From Latrodectus hesperus (Eukaryota > Arthropoda > Arachnida > Araneae > Theridiidae): a stretch of 64,000 nt of DNA. Positions 1-11,122 of this stretch are shown piece after piece. The position numbers and the translations under genes are program-made. Numbering within the stretch: position 1 is the first letter of the stretch; each line of letters opens with the position of its first letter. Where the stretch lies: NCBI GenBank assembly GCA_037975125.1, contig CM075851.1:126836981-126900980 (forward strand). Reading direction: 5' to 3'. Below the pieces are notes generated by a model. It was given only the letters and a program-made list of their open reading frames with translations, searched no databases and was not told the DNA's origin.

Positions 1-269
1 ACATATATATTAATAATATTTTTAAATTTTCTTTGTAATACTGTAATTGTTTGCTGTTTCGTTTCATTCCTTTTGTAGAACATTTTTAAAATAAATTATT
101 CCAAAACATTTCCAGTTACCTATGTCTACTCACCGAAGCAACTACATAACCACAATCATCTCGTCAATCTGAGTCTAATGAAGTGACGGAAGAGACATCT
201 GAGTTGGCACTCTCCTCTCCAAAGTATACCAACCATTTCATATACATACATCACATATATCACACACAT

Positions 270-279
<10 letters not shown>

Positions 280-365
<86 letters not shown>
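280..365. repeat. (TA)n microsatellite, interrupted
   Basis: Alternating TA run broken by a short GTGTGT segment near 304-310 and preceded by CA-rich sequence. Open frames through it (runs of Tyr-Ile) are artefacts of the repeat. Confidence 0.97.
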
Positions 366-366
<1 letters not shown>

Positions 367-2100
367 TGACAATGAAACATTAGATTCTACGAAAGGTTAA
401 CATGCGTAGGCCTTTTCATCGCAACGATCTTCCGCTGTATCAGGCACCGAACTTATTAACTTTCGATTATAAATTGCGTCCACCTTCATAGATGAATATT
501 GAATATTCATGCCACCACACATGTACAATATTATAATATGACACTTTAGAAATGCCTTTATTTTAAGCAGTAAAAGTTATTTTATTGTATGTTATTCAAA
601 TAAATATACTGTGTCATAAAATATTAAATTTCTATTTTACCAGATGTTTTTATTCATATAAAATAAAGAATCATGGCGCAAATATTTATATATTGGATGT
701 TGCATACAGCTGTGTGTGTGAAATATTTTCTAACATTATTTACTTTGGCTAAAACGTATAATGAAATAGCGAAAACCAATAGAAATAAAATGATTTTACA
801 GTAATATAGGAATTTCTTATGTATTCATTCTACAAAATTTAATAAATCAAGTTTCTCTCTAACTAATTCAGGCAATTTTTCGTTTTATTTTAAAAGCATT
901 AAAGAGACTAAGAATGTTCATGTTTTATTTGGGTATTTATTTAATATTTCACAAAGAATATTTTATTGATAAAGAATCAAACATTTTAATACTGTAAATA
1001 CTGGAGACAAAATTTTCCTCTTGTGATAATGAAAGTGGTATTAAATTTATACCAAAAAAACACTAAACCTTTCTGATGAAAAAAATTAGTTTTTATTTTG
1101 TAAACTAGTTAGATTTAGATTTTTTTTGTTTCTATAGAAATATAACTGCATTCACACTACCAACATAAATAATTTCAAAGACATGATTGTAGAAATTCCT
1201 TTTCCATACGGTAAATATGCTTTACCTGACAAAAGCGTAAAATAGTCTTACATCAGTATTTATTTGCAATATTACATTGCAATTTTATGTTAATATTGAA
1301 CATGTCAAAGTAAACGATTTTTTGTGTTTATGCAATATCTTGTTTTCCACTTGAATAAAAAGTTTTTTGTTATGAACCTTGAAACTATAGATAAGAGAAA
1401 TGAACAGTTTATATCATTATGGAAAACGAATTTTTCATCCGTTACAAGAAATTAATGAAGAAGACAATGTTTAGTGTCTTTACATTGTGTTATTATGCGA
1501 TGTTCTCGATTGCCTATTTCTTCAAATTGAATTTTCTTAACAGACATGTTTAATTTTTAAGAGTGAAGTGACGAAATCAAAACTAGATGTGATACAAATG
1601 AAATTACTACAGTAAATTGTCGAGTATTGTTCCTCTGTCGTTTTCAATATTTGATTGCGGGTCTTCTTTTAGGCGGCATGTCGTTCTAACTACACCAGTA
1701 TCGTTCATTCGTATTTTGAATTCACTAGTTTCCTTGGATCGATTGTACTAGCATCTAAACCTGTTATAAATAGGGATAAGTTTGTTTTCTCAGTTCTATA
1801 AACTATAAATTATAGTTTCTTAGTTAATCCTAATGAAATTAGTAGCTTTGTAAAAGAGATGCATATCGCCATTTCCCCGCATTGATAATTTTATTTTACG
1901 TTCATACACATAAAATATGCTTTTAGTTTCTTATTTTTGACCAATTGTAGTTACCTTTGAACCCATGCTACTCTTCGTTTCTTTTAAATTTTTTCCTGCT
2001 TATTACATTTTTGATCTGCATGCAGATGTATGTATGCATATAACTGTATGCAGTATACTTCCGATCATCCAACTTAACATAGTAAAAAGCCAGGCTGAAT
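366..2100. other. AT-rich spacer, no gene seen
   Basis: No open frame above about 60 codons, no RNA gene and no recognisable transposon end. It is ordinary AT-rich intergenic or intronic sequence. Confidence 0.6.
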
Positions 2101-2127
2101 AACAAAAAAAAAAAAAAAAAAAAAAAA
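2101..2127. repeat. poly(A) run
   Basis: About 25 consecutive A residues after AACA. It could be the tail of a retroposed sequence on the + strand, but the sequence upstream is not a recognisable element. Confidence 0.85.
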
Positions 2128-2296
2128 CAGATAAGTTAAGAGTTTTGTGAACTCATTTCTTTGCCATTAATATCAGAAATCAAAAGTTTTGACAACAAAA
2201 CCTCCTGTTATAACATGTGTTTTCTTACTTTCTATTGATACCCTTTATTTATCTTAAGCCACATCGTATGTGAACGTCACAGCGGCAAGTTGAAAC

Positions 2297-2422
2297 ATGG
2301 CGCAGCTGTCGGTAGGAAATCTAGTTGAAATAGAAGGCCCCGTACTAGTAGTTTATATGTTTATTCATACAAACTGCCAGTACTGGGTCTTCTATACGTT
2401 TCAAAAATTTATTAGTGAAAAA
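2297..2422 (+). other. possible first coding exon (alternative reading of a hairpin)
   Basis: An ATG in good context (AAACATGG) opens 42 codons that run exactly to a consensus splice donor, GTAAGT at 2423. The peptide begins MAQLSVGNLVEIEGP and I do not recognise it. Local GC is higher than in the flanks. The same bases form a strong hairpin (2325-2404), so the coding appearance may be coincidental. No downstream exon was found, and the next kilobase is a decayed transposase on the other strand. Confidence 0.15.
2325..2404. ncRNA. long imperfect hairpin, pre-miRNA-like
   Basis: The arms 2325-2359 and 2366-2404 pair over about 32 positions around a 6-nt loop (2360-2365). Outer stem TTGAAA with TTTCAA, then TAGAAG with CTTCTA, then a long inner stem with two mismatches (2341/2384 and 2347/2378), and a 4-nt bulge at 2395-2398. 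Size (about 80 nt) and shape resemble a microRNA precursor, but I do not recognise a known microRNA in either arm. It could instead be a relic palindrome. Confidence 0.3.
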
Positions 2423-2959
2423 GTAAGTTACAAGATGTAAAATGTTCCAATTTTAAAATATCCTGTTATGTCTAACTTAAATTCTGGAAAAATAATAAAA
2501 TTGTAGCTTTAATTCTTAAGAAAATTGGCTCAAATTGATTTTTTTTCGGTGATATGTGATTACACAGATATGTAAGGGTAACCCAAAGATACGAGTTAAA
2601 TTTTAGTTTTCGTATAAATCCTTAATGTGCTTCTGCATTTTAGTTCTCTTCCATGTAGCAGTATCCCCTCATTTATCCAAATAGATCATATTATCTGGCG
2701 TTGTTTCCTCTTGCTGACTGGTATCTTACAACGATGCCTCAATCTTCTTAACCTTTTCCAAATAGTGGATGAGATTTTTCTTGTCATTTAAAGGTTCCTG
2801 CTCGCGTTAGGCTGACCACTTTAATCGGGACATATGCTTCGCATCCCAGGGCCCCTTGATCAGGAAAACAGAGATGGGCACTGTAAGCTTTGGCTCATAT
2901 GGGCTGTCGTGCCACAGAGTTTAGTAAAGGTTTCTGCTCCTCTTCTATAACTTCTCGTT

Positions 2960-3650
2960 TCTCCATTTATATAGCTGGTCTCCTGCACTTTTCCAGTTGA
3001 GCAACAAGTTTAGCGTTTTCGTCTGTCATTTTGATTTTGCATACTGAAGTGTTGGAATGTTCTCTGTCGTGATTCAAAAGAACTTTCCAAGATTTTACAA
3101 GTGTCATGTTTGAAATATTTTCCCATGCATCAGACAACCACCTTAAGGCACCAAGCATGTTGAGCTTTTTCTGAATTTTTCAGCAGTGTTTATTAATATC
3201 AATCACTGAATTTAATGAACGTAGAAGACCCAAGCGATATTTTTTCTTTGTCTATTCAAAAACTCCAGGATGCTAAGCGGCTTTTGAACTAGATGTTAAA
3301 AAAATTTCTTCGATGTCTTCGTCTGCGAGTTCATCAATGACTGGATACAAAGGTGTGTTTCCAAGAATCAACAGATTGATTTGACACATCCTTCAGATAT
3401 TTTTCTACAATTTCTTTTGGAACCAGTTTTTAAAGCTTTCTGAATTCATCTATATTTTTGTGTGTGTAATATACGGGTAATGATTCCAATATTTTTTTGT
3501 TTTTAAAAAAACTTTAGGTTTTTTAGATTTTTCTATTAACGTCGACCTTAGCTTGTGTTTGGATTCCATTGCAGACACAAAAAATGTTGACTTATTCCTT
3601 GCTATTTTTGTATCCTGGTGCAGCGGCTACATTTAGCGATGCCTATTACA
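2960..3650 (-). pseudogene. pogo/Tigger (jerky-like, DDE_1) transposase relic
   Basis: The minus strand gives broken pieces in order of a jerky/Tigger-type DDE transposase. They are AAPGYKNSKE (about 3597-3640), LPVYYTHKN (3453-3488), LILGNTPLYPVIDELADEDI (about 3310-3380) where family members carry the catalytic Asp-Asn pair, and MLGALRWLSDAWENISNMTL (from 3158), which fits the conserved C-terminal segment rich in Trp. Frames change several times and stops interrupt each piece. The usual DN motif reads GN here, so the catalytic residue is gone. The family call rests on motif order, not on a database match. It is an old, inactive copy, and I could not find its terminal repeats. Confidence 0.6.
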
Positions 3651-3768
3651 ATTTAAATCTATCTCATAGCAGTTGCTTAAGAGTTTCCTAGAAATTTCCT
3701 CTTTTCCTATAAATTTAAAAAGATGATCTTTGAACATAGATGCAACATTTTTTGACGTCAGATAATGC

Positions 3769-3837
3769 TTTTCCACTTAGGGTTACCATAGTGAATGAAG
3801 AATAATCTTCATTCATTTGGTTACCCTAAATGGAAAA
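3769..3837. repeat. imperfect hairpin, 69 nt
   Basis: TTTTCCA (3769-3775) pairs with TGGAAAA (3831-3837), a TTAGGGT..ACC segment pairs with GGT..ACCCTAA, and TGAATGAAGA (3792-3801) pairs perfectly with TCTTCATTCA (3806-3815) around a 4-nt loop. It lies just 5' of the pogo relic on that element's strand, so it may be a relic of a palindromic transposon end. Confidence 0.6.
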
Positions 3838-3839
3838 CT

Positions 3840-5160
3840 TAGGTCATCTAATCATCCATTACTGCCAGTAACTCTGAATATTGTTTTTTTGTTTGTCACT
3901 AAAATTCTACAGCTTTTAACTGAAATATTCAACCAGTTACAGTTCTTATAGCATGAAATTCATTCATTGCATTAAAAGAAAGCATCCTTTCTATCAGCTT
4001 TTTTTTATTATGGCTTACCTTTCGGCATGGTTTTTCTGTTACACTTCCAACAGCTCATGCAACACACCACTTTTCAATTTCTCTGTTGGATTCTACCACT
4101 ATGTTTTTTCCCACTTTCATACTCCTAAACTATATATATATATTGATGTTACACCAGAGTCTAGTCACTGTGTATAAAGTAATTTCTTCTGCATAGAGTC
4201 ACTTTACAACGTTTTCTTGTTTATCATCATTTTTAAATCTTCTTTTCACAGTGATACACACTTAAAAATATTAACCATACCACATAAGGCAGCGCTTTGT
4301 TAAACTCATTTAATTATGATTAATAAAATGAGGTCAGATAGTAGCGAGTCAAATACTCGGGCCGTGCATTATAGTGTAATATATATATATACTAAATATT
4401 TTGTCTGACATAACTAATAGTCTGATAAAAACAGATATTGCAGAATTAATAAAATTTTTAATATTTTTCTTTTATCTTTTTTTAATAATATATTTATGTA
4501 AAATAGCAACATAATAAATAAATAATAAATAAACAATCATAAAGTATGCCAGTCTAACATAAATGTAAATTAAAATGTCGAAAATGTTGTTTTAATAATG
4601 GTAATTTATATCAATATTATATATTTTGTGATAATATATTTTTTAGGCTATAAATAACACTATCATTTATTAAAAATACTGAATTATCATATCTTGGAAA
4701 TTAAATTTCGATTTCCATGTTATTCACACAAACATATTCTAAATATTATTTAGAGTGGGAACATAAGAGATATTGTTTTCATGAATTTTCTGGTAACACA
4801 AGGGAAGTACTATGCAATAAAGTATCTTCTAGCAATTACAATGATGACTTTTGAAGTTGAAGTAAATATAAAATGGCATTAAATATGAAAACGATAATAT
4901 TATTCACAAGCATACAAATAGTCTGCTACACGTGGAGTAAACAGTAATAATCTGGCAACTATGAGTTTATCTATAATTTACTATCGTTTGCTCCATTAAA
5001 TTAATCACGCTTCACTCCTGCTGATGTTCCTCAATAATATTCAGCGGTCTTAAATATATAATTACTTTGCGAAAGAGGAACACGTAAACATACTTAAACG
5101 TCATCTTATTTTGGAAGCGGCAAACGATGTTTTTGCGGAGAAAGAATTCTTTCTCATTTC
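3840..5160. other. AT-rich spacer
   Basis: No gene, RNA or transposon end recognised. Short open frames such as 3953-4177 have no recognisable content and include low-complexity runs. Confidence 0.5.
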
Positions 5161-5166
5161 CTGCAA

Positions 5167-5558
5167 ATGTTTTTGTTTACAACCCGTCGGCTTAATCTCG
5201 CGCTGAGCCCTCAGAAACGGAAAAGGGCGAGAATTATGTCGAGTCAAAATGGCGTAAACAGCGACTCAGAAAGGTCGACGTACGAAAGCCGTTTTATGCG
5301 ATTTTTATATTTTTTTATAAAATGTGGGAAGATGAAAAAAAAGGACTTCTTGAAACTGAAAACGATAAATTCTGCTCCGTTACGCAATCGAAATCGAGTT
5401 GTGAACTTCTAAACAATGTCGATAAAGTTAGAAGTGAATTTAAATTGCAATTCTTAGGATCCAGAGAAATTCAAATTTTTCGTATATTTTATTTTTCTTG
5501 TTTCGAATTGGTGCCTTATATAATGCAAGAAAATAAATATATATTTGCTCTGTTATAG
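5167..5558 (+). other. unassigned open frames with locally raised GC
   Basis: Two overlapping + strand frames (5167-5412 and 5322-5558) meet at an A8 run near 5335. The first contains a second ATG at 5236 giving MSSQNGVNSDSERSTYESR; the second is rich in charged residues and reads MWEDEKKGLLETENDK at its start. GC is higher than in the surrounding spacer from about 5180 to 5300. This could be a first exon or a promoter-proximal region, or chance. No family recognised. Confidence 0.15.
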
Positions 5559-5884
5559 AGAAATAATAATTAAATCAAATTAGATTGTGTTTTATTTTTT
5601 AAAAAAAGCTTAATCAACCAAAAATTAATAGCTATATTAATGTTTCTTTAAGAATACATTGTCCTCCAATATGATATAGCGTAGATTTAATGCGGCCAGA
5701 CTTAATATAGCGGTAAAAGAGGTAGTCAAGTATTATAATATTTGACTCATAGCTTTCAGGGTGGAAATTTCGTGAAAGTCCTTTATTCACGTGTCTTAAG
5801 AATGAAATTCAAAAAAATTCCCGAGCACGCACTCCATCATACTTGCATACATTAATATAATTTTTGTCTCTCTTTATTTAACAG

Positions 5885-5912
5885 AGGCTGAAGTCGACGC
5901 GTTCGTTGAATG
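5885..5912 (+). other. candidate 28-nt micro-exon
   Basis: A pyrimidine-rich tract ending TTTATTTAACAG is followed by 28 bases of clearly higher GC and then by GTAAGC, so acceptor and donor both fit consensus. One frame reads EAEVDAFVEW. No partner exon is convincing, so the host gene is unknown. Confidence 0.2.
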
Positions 5913-6260
5913 GTAAGCATTCTGGACTTCTTTTCACATTTCTTGTAATTCGACAACAACCGCGGACAAGAGTGTTAGTAATTGTTTGGAATTCACTTAA
6001 TGAATGCATCTTTGTGTGCAAAAACTGACCAACAGCTATTATTAGCTAAATTAATTAATTAGTGTTTGAGATCTGATACAGGGGGGTGGAAGTCTTTCTA
6101 CTCGAAAGAGCACGATAGAATTACTAGGTCATGGTAAACCGAATTGCTTTCCACTTAATCAACTCATTGGTAAGTCAATCAAATATGGAGCTCAGATTCT
6201 AAGAAAATTACTTCTATTTAGAATCAATTTCATAGAAGATTCCGTTTAATTTTTAAACTA

Positions 6261-6471
6261 TTGGGTTGTTCGGAAAGTAATTTCGCTTTTCCTACATGGA
6301 TCAGCTTTTTGCTAGTAAAAACCAACCACTTAGACTGTGGAATCATGCTACTACCAGAAAGATGGTAAAATCTATTGGACTAGAATGAACAATGAACAAT
6401 GCAATACAATATTTATTTGCTGCACATTTTTCATTTTCATTCAAAACGAAATGACTTTCTGAACAACCCAA
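6261..6471. mobile_element. mariner-type MITE (211 bp)
   Basis: Imperfect terminal inverted repeats begin TTGGGTTGTTCGGAAAGTAA (6261) and end GACTTTCTGAACAACCCAA (6471), flanked on both sides by TA (6259-6260 and 6472-6473), the Tc1/mariner target duplication. The inside encodes LPERW on the + strand near 6352-6367, a motif seen near the C-terminus of mariner transposases, so this is an internal-deletion derivative of a mariner and not a random foldback. It has no coding capacity. Confidence 0.88.
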
Positions 6472-6473
6472 TA

Positions 6474-7860
6474 GATTCAATCTAGAATAAAGAACAACAA
6501 AAAAATTACATTATTTTTTAATTTTTGTCAAAGGAAAAAGTAAAAAATTACTTTCCAAAATCAGAAGTTTAACACATAAGCAGAAAGATGTTAACCCCAT
6601 GCAAAAGCACACTTTCTTATTAGTGAAATGTTTTCATGGCGACAAATTAAATAACAATCTACACATTCGTGTTTCAACAATGAAATTAAATAGAAAAAAA
6701 GGAATGTGGAAATACAGACATAGATTTAAAATTTATTCAAAATTTTGCGCTGTAAAACCTATGTTTCAAAAAGTACTAAAGTTTATAAACACGATTTTCT
6801 GAATTCAAAGTTTATCATCAAGACAATTTTCTTATAATCATAATAGTTTTTAGCTACAGCAAAATATTTGTTTAGAATTTTATATAATTTACTGTGATCA
6901 TAAGAAAACTACAATAACAATTGAAATATACATAAATAAGAAATTGGAAATAAAAGATGCAAAGTAATTTAATATTTATGAAGATATAAAACTAAATATT
7001 AATCTCTCAAGGTTCCAAAAATAAGAAAATATTTTAATAGGAATGAGCAACAAAATAATATGGAATCATAATAAAATACAAACAGAATATCAATTTTTAT
7101 TTGTTTTCAGAACGAATTATTAAATGCATTTTTAAAATATGGCGTCAGAAATCCGACGATTATAGTTAAGATTAAATTTGGCACATTTATCAATAAAAAA
7201 TAATAAAACTATAGGAAAAACAATATGGTTGCATTTGAAATTGCGAAAAATAATTTAAAGAAATATAGCTGCAGCTTTCAGTTTAATAGCTCATGAACTC
7301 GATTCCAACATTAGTGTAGATGTTTGTTACATTCCGGAATCCTCTTTAATCGTAAATCCTGGTCCTGTCAGCCTGTGCAAATAAAAAGTTATCCTAGGAC
7401 AATAAATTAAACAAATCTATCCGTGTTACAATTGTTGAGTTCTGCCAATAGAATTGATTGCCAATTTAATAGAAAAAAGATTTAAGATTACAGTCGACAT
7501 TATAAAGATACATTCTGAGCCTTGGATAAGGAAATATTTACGAAATCTTAAAACAACAAAAACATAAGCTCAATTTAAATAATCTTTCTTTACATCCAAT
7601 TCTTTCATTGTTCCTCAATTTTTAAGAATAGAAAATTAATGATGAAACTAGAAACTATAAAGGAATAGTTGAAAAATAATACAATGCCATTGAATTGCTA
7701 TCTATTGCCAAATACGTAATTATTAAAACGTGTTCTAGAGCCTCTTTTTGGAAATTAAAAATATAAAGACTAGTTTAATGTGTTAATTTAAAATATATAT
7801 ATTTGTAAAAAGGAATAGTGCAAAACCATAAAGCAATCTCACCAAATTTTTTCAGTACAT
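6474..7860. other. AT-rich spacer
   Basis: Nothing beyond short random open frames was recognised. Confidence 0.5.
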
Positions 7861-7863
7861 ACA

Positions 7864-7865
<2 letters not shown>

Positions 7866-7954
<89 letters not shown>
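7866..7954. repeat. (TA)n microsatellite
   Basis: Pure TA array directly before the SINE head at 7956. Confidence 0.97.
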
Positions 7955-7955
<1 letters not shown>

Positions 7956-7957
<2 letters not shown>

Positions 7958-8248
7958 GACCGATTGCTGAGTGATTAGCGCTCCTGCCTCCTGAGCTGTG
8001 GGTCCCAGGCTCGAATCCCGGTTTAGGCATGGATGTTACTCTCTTTCTCTATTCTCTCAGTGTTTCTCTGTCCTTTCTTCTGTGAAGATGTCTGAATGTG
8101 GCCCACCTTATAAATGGGTTTGTGGTGGTATGGCGCGGGCATCACTACTAGCCTGCGTGACTTGGTTCACAATGGGTAGCAGTTTCTGGCCTTGTTGTGG
8201 TAAAGGGTTCATCACCCTAGTGGAAATATATATATGTATTTCCACCGG

Positions 8249-8249
<1 letters not shown>
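7956..8249 (+). mobile_element. tRNA-derived SINE
   Basis: The head carries pol III promoter boxes: a box A-like TTGCTGAGTGATTAG (7964-7978) and a box B-like GGCTCGAATCC (8008-8018), spaced as in a tRNA. A body of about 230 bp without an open gene follows. After box B it reads GGCATGGATGTT, which recurs in the SINE at 54.2 kb, so both belong to one family or share a core. It ends in a (TA)n array. A 9-bp hairpin (GTGGAAATA with TATTTCCAC, 8220-8245) lies just before the tail. Confidence 0.75.

Positions 8250-8343
<94 letters not shown>
8250..8343. repeat. (TA)n microsatellite
   Basis: TA array between the SINE body and the 5' end of the mariner-like element; it supplies the TA next to the element's first base at 8344. 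Confidence 0.97.
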
Positions 8344-8346
<3 letters not shown>

Positions 8347-9799
8347 GGTGATCCAAAAGTCAGGACGAACTTTAAAAATGAATAATTCGAAAACGAATCA
8401 CGATACAAAGATGCGGTTTGCACCAAACGGATGGAAAAGAAACCGGGTTTTGTGTGGCAATGAAAAAAATAGTTCTGTTGGCGACCGACAGATGGCGCTG
8501 TCGGATTTCTGATGTAAGATTATGCAAAGCAACAAACGATATAAAAAGAAGCAAGTGCAACAGGTAATGGTAGTCGAAGCTGGTATGCATCGAAATGCTG
8601 TCCATAGTTGAGAAAGCCCTCTTAGTTAAACTGTTTTATAAGAATTTGGAAAGTGCCATTGCGGCATTGCGAGCATATCGCTACATGAAGGGTATGCGAG
8701 ATAGCAAAGGACCAATAACGTCTTCTGCATTGAACAAAATTGTGAAAAATTTTGAAGCTACAGGTTCTTTGGCATCACGTCAAAGAAGTGGACGTTCCTC
8801 AACTGCAGCTGCTGTTGCCACGACAGTGGAGCAGACGGTGCAAGCCATGTCGGCGGTTGCTGCACATGGGGAGTGCAGTGCTCGAGAAGTTTCGAGGCAG
8901 ACAGGAGTGTCGTACGGAAGTGTCTGGAGAGCGCTGCGAGTAACTTTGCAACGGTATCCCTACAAGTTGCAACACAACTAAAAAACTGAAACCTCCTGAC
9001 TTCGACTCTCGCCGACATTTTGCGAATTTAGTCTTCAATAAGATGAAAGAGCAGCACGACTGGCTTCACACTGTGCTTTGGACAGATAAAGCACATTTCA
9101 CACTCTCTGGCGCTGTTAACACCCACAATTGTCGAGTGTGGACCACAGAAAATCCACATGCATTTGTTGAGGTACCCTTGCAACAGCCTAAAGTGACAGT
9201 CTGGTGTGGCTTCACTGCTGATTTCATAATTGGTCCATTTTTTTTCGAGGAAGTTACACAGTCAGGTTTCCAAACAGTTTCTGTCACCGGTAAGCGATAT
9301 CTAGCAATGCTACAGAACAGCATTATTCCTGAACTGCAAGCGCGACAGGCACTCCAAACAGTCACCTTTATGCAAGATGGAGCACCACCTCATATTTCTC
9401 TGCCTGTGCAACGCCTGCTACGCTCAACATTTGGGGAGGATCGCATTATCAGTCGCTACTTTAACCACGCATGGCCTCCAAGATCTCCCGATCTCACACC
9501 CTGTGACTTTCGGCTGTGGGGCTTCTTGAAGTCAAAAGTGTACAGCGACCAACCGGCATCACTAGCGGCACTGAAAGATGCCATCCGCCAAAATGTGTCT
9601 GCCATAACGCAAGAAATGCTACTAAATGTTGTGAATGGTGTGGTGACTCGTCTCACAGTTTTACTTCTGAATGATGGACAGCACATTGAATATTTACTGT
9701 AGTAAGTACTAATTAACTGTAATTAATCTGACTTCATTAATCATTGTTTCATTTGTAAACCATCTTTTGTTTCAATAAAACACTATAGCGCCATCTGTT
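8344..9799 (+). mobile_element. Tc1/mariner-superfamily element, 3' end lost
   Basis: The 5' end begins CAGGGTGATCCAAAAGTCAG right after a TA. A subterminal inverted repeat, ACAGATGGCGCT at 8488-8499, is matched by AGCGCCATCTGT at 9787-9798, just 3' of the transposase. Sequence that should mirror 8344-8484 is absent: the copy passes straight into a TA array at about 9800. The outer roughly 140 bp and the 3' inverted repeat are therefore missing, and the copy cannot be mobilised as it stands. Confidence 0.85.
8595..9702 (+). pseudogene. mariner-like transposase, frameshifted
   Basis: Two open frames make one transposase. The first (8595-8981, 128 aa) carries an N-terminal helix-turn-helix region of the DUF4817 type. 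The second (9043-9702, 219 aa) carries the catalytic core: WTDKAHF (first Asp), MQDGAPPH (second Asp) and SPDLTPCDF (third). The frame shifts at an A-rich stretch near 8977-8985, so no full protein is made. By my count 42 residues separate the second Asp from the Asp of PCDF, well above the 34 of classical mariners and close to the DD41D (Visitor) group. The core otherwise looks well preserved, so the break may be recent. The cut-and-paste role is inferred from the family. Confidence 0.85.
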
Positions 9800-9811
9800 G
9801 GTATATATATA

Positions 9812-9887
<76 letters not shown>
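9800..9887. repeat. (TA)n microsatellite
   Basis: TA array with one GTGTGT interruption, replacing the 3' end of the mariner-like element. Confidence 0.97.
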
Positions 9888-9888
<1 letters not shown>

Positions 9889-10389
9889 CATTACCGGCAA
9901 AGAAATCCGGCATACTATACAATGCCAAATGAGAAACTGGCAAAGTATAAAATGCATTTTTGATTCGTTTTTAATATCACGTGGCAATATATATGTTACT
10001 TTTAACGCGGGCCTCAAACTCAGAATTAGTCACTTGCACTTTGGGATTTGTACAGGATTGTCAAAATACGTAATTTTACCTCAATTTGTTCAACAAGAAT
10101 AAGTTTTTTACTGATTGCATGATAATGGAGGAGCAAGCTGTAGTATTATAGAAACAGCCAAAAGGTCTATATATGCATGAAATAACGATTCAACAACGAG
10201 CTTGCAAAATTAGAATTAACGCGGCAAAAACTAATCTTTTTTTTTTAACCGAAACTACTTACTGGAAGTAATAAAATAGTGTACAAAAAAGCCAAAATGA
10301 TTATTAAGAACGAACACAGGGACTATTGGTTGCTCATTCAATACCATGTGATGATTGTGGAAAACAAAAGTAAAATTATTTATCATGTT

Positions 10390-11122
10390 AAAGAAAGTGT
10401 CACAGTACTGTAGAGCATTACGTCACGGTCTCTGAGATAATTCTCGTATTTCATGAAGCTCGTTTGTATATTGGATACGGAGGACGTGATAGGGCAGGAG
10501 AAAGAACTTTCGACCAAATACAAAAACATTACACTTAATAATAACAGAACTTCCACCTTTGTGAACCTAGCCAGTTCATAGAAAGGTATTAAAAAGGGCA
10601 TTGTTGTGAAACCTATGGATTTCTTTTCTGAATTTAATTCCCGTTGTCAAGTAGATCTTATTGACTTTCAGTCTCAATCAGATAGAAAATACAGATTTCA
10701 TTATGATATTCCAAGATCATCTCACAAACTTCGTGATTCTACATTCTCTAATGTCAAAAAGAGCTGAAGAAGTAGCCTACAACCTAGTGGACATATACTA
10801 ATTGCTTGGAACGCCATCTATATTACAGTGTGACAAAAGTAGGGAATTTATCAATAATGTGGTGACCAGCTTGAAGGAATTTTGGCCTGCATTAAAAATC
10901 GCCCATGGGAAGCCTCACCATTCACAAGGCCAGGTAGTGTCGAAAGAGTTTGGTACTTGGATGCAGGATAATAAATCTAATCACTGGAATGAAGGACTGC
11001 ATTTCATATTATTTATGAAAAATAGAGCTCATCATTCTGGGATCAAAAGAATACCATACGAAGCTCTTTTTGGCTGCGAACCTAAAGTAGAGCTTATAAC
11101 GTCTTTTCTTCAGATTTTTTAA
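10390..11122 (+). pseudogene. KRBA2/Ginger-like integrase relic
   Basis: Pieces in two frames follow the order of an rve integrase of the kind found in KRBA2/SCAND3-like proteins. A degenerate zinc-binding region reads HEARLYIGYGGRDR near 10455. Then GIVVKPMDFFSEFNSRCQVD (from about 10597) and DLIDFQSQSD contain the first acidic residue. The last open frame (10802-11122, 106 aa) has LQCDKSREF in place of the usual SDNGREF and continues to HHSGIKRIPYEALFGCEPK. The region expected to carry the glutamate reads QVVSKEF. Stops and frame changes make it non-functional. Assignment is from remembered family motifs; a Ty3-type integrase is the main alternative. The ends of the element were not found. 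Confidence 0.65.

Noticed and set aside
156..380. Tyr-Ile repeat proteins in TA arrays (also near 7.9, 8.2, 9.8, 47.5 and 59.6 kb)
   Set aside because: They exist only because TA repeats lack stops; no start context or flanking coding sequence supports them.
9066..9365. Minus-strand frames opposite the mariner-like transposase
   Set aside because: Shadow frames; all recognised motifs are on the + strand. The same holds for minus frames at 40.8-42.6 and 51.1-52.1 kb.
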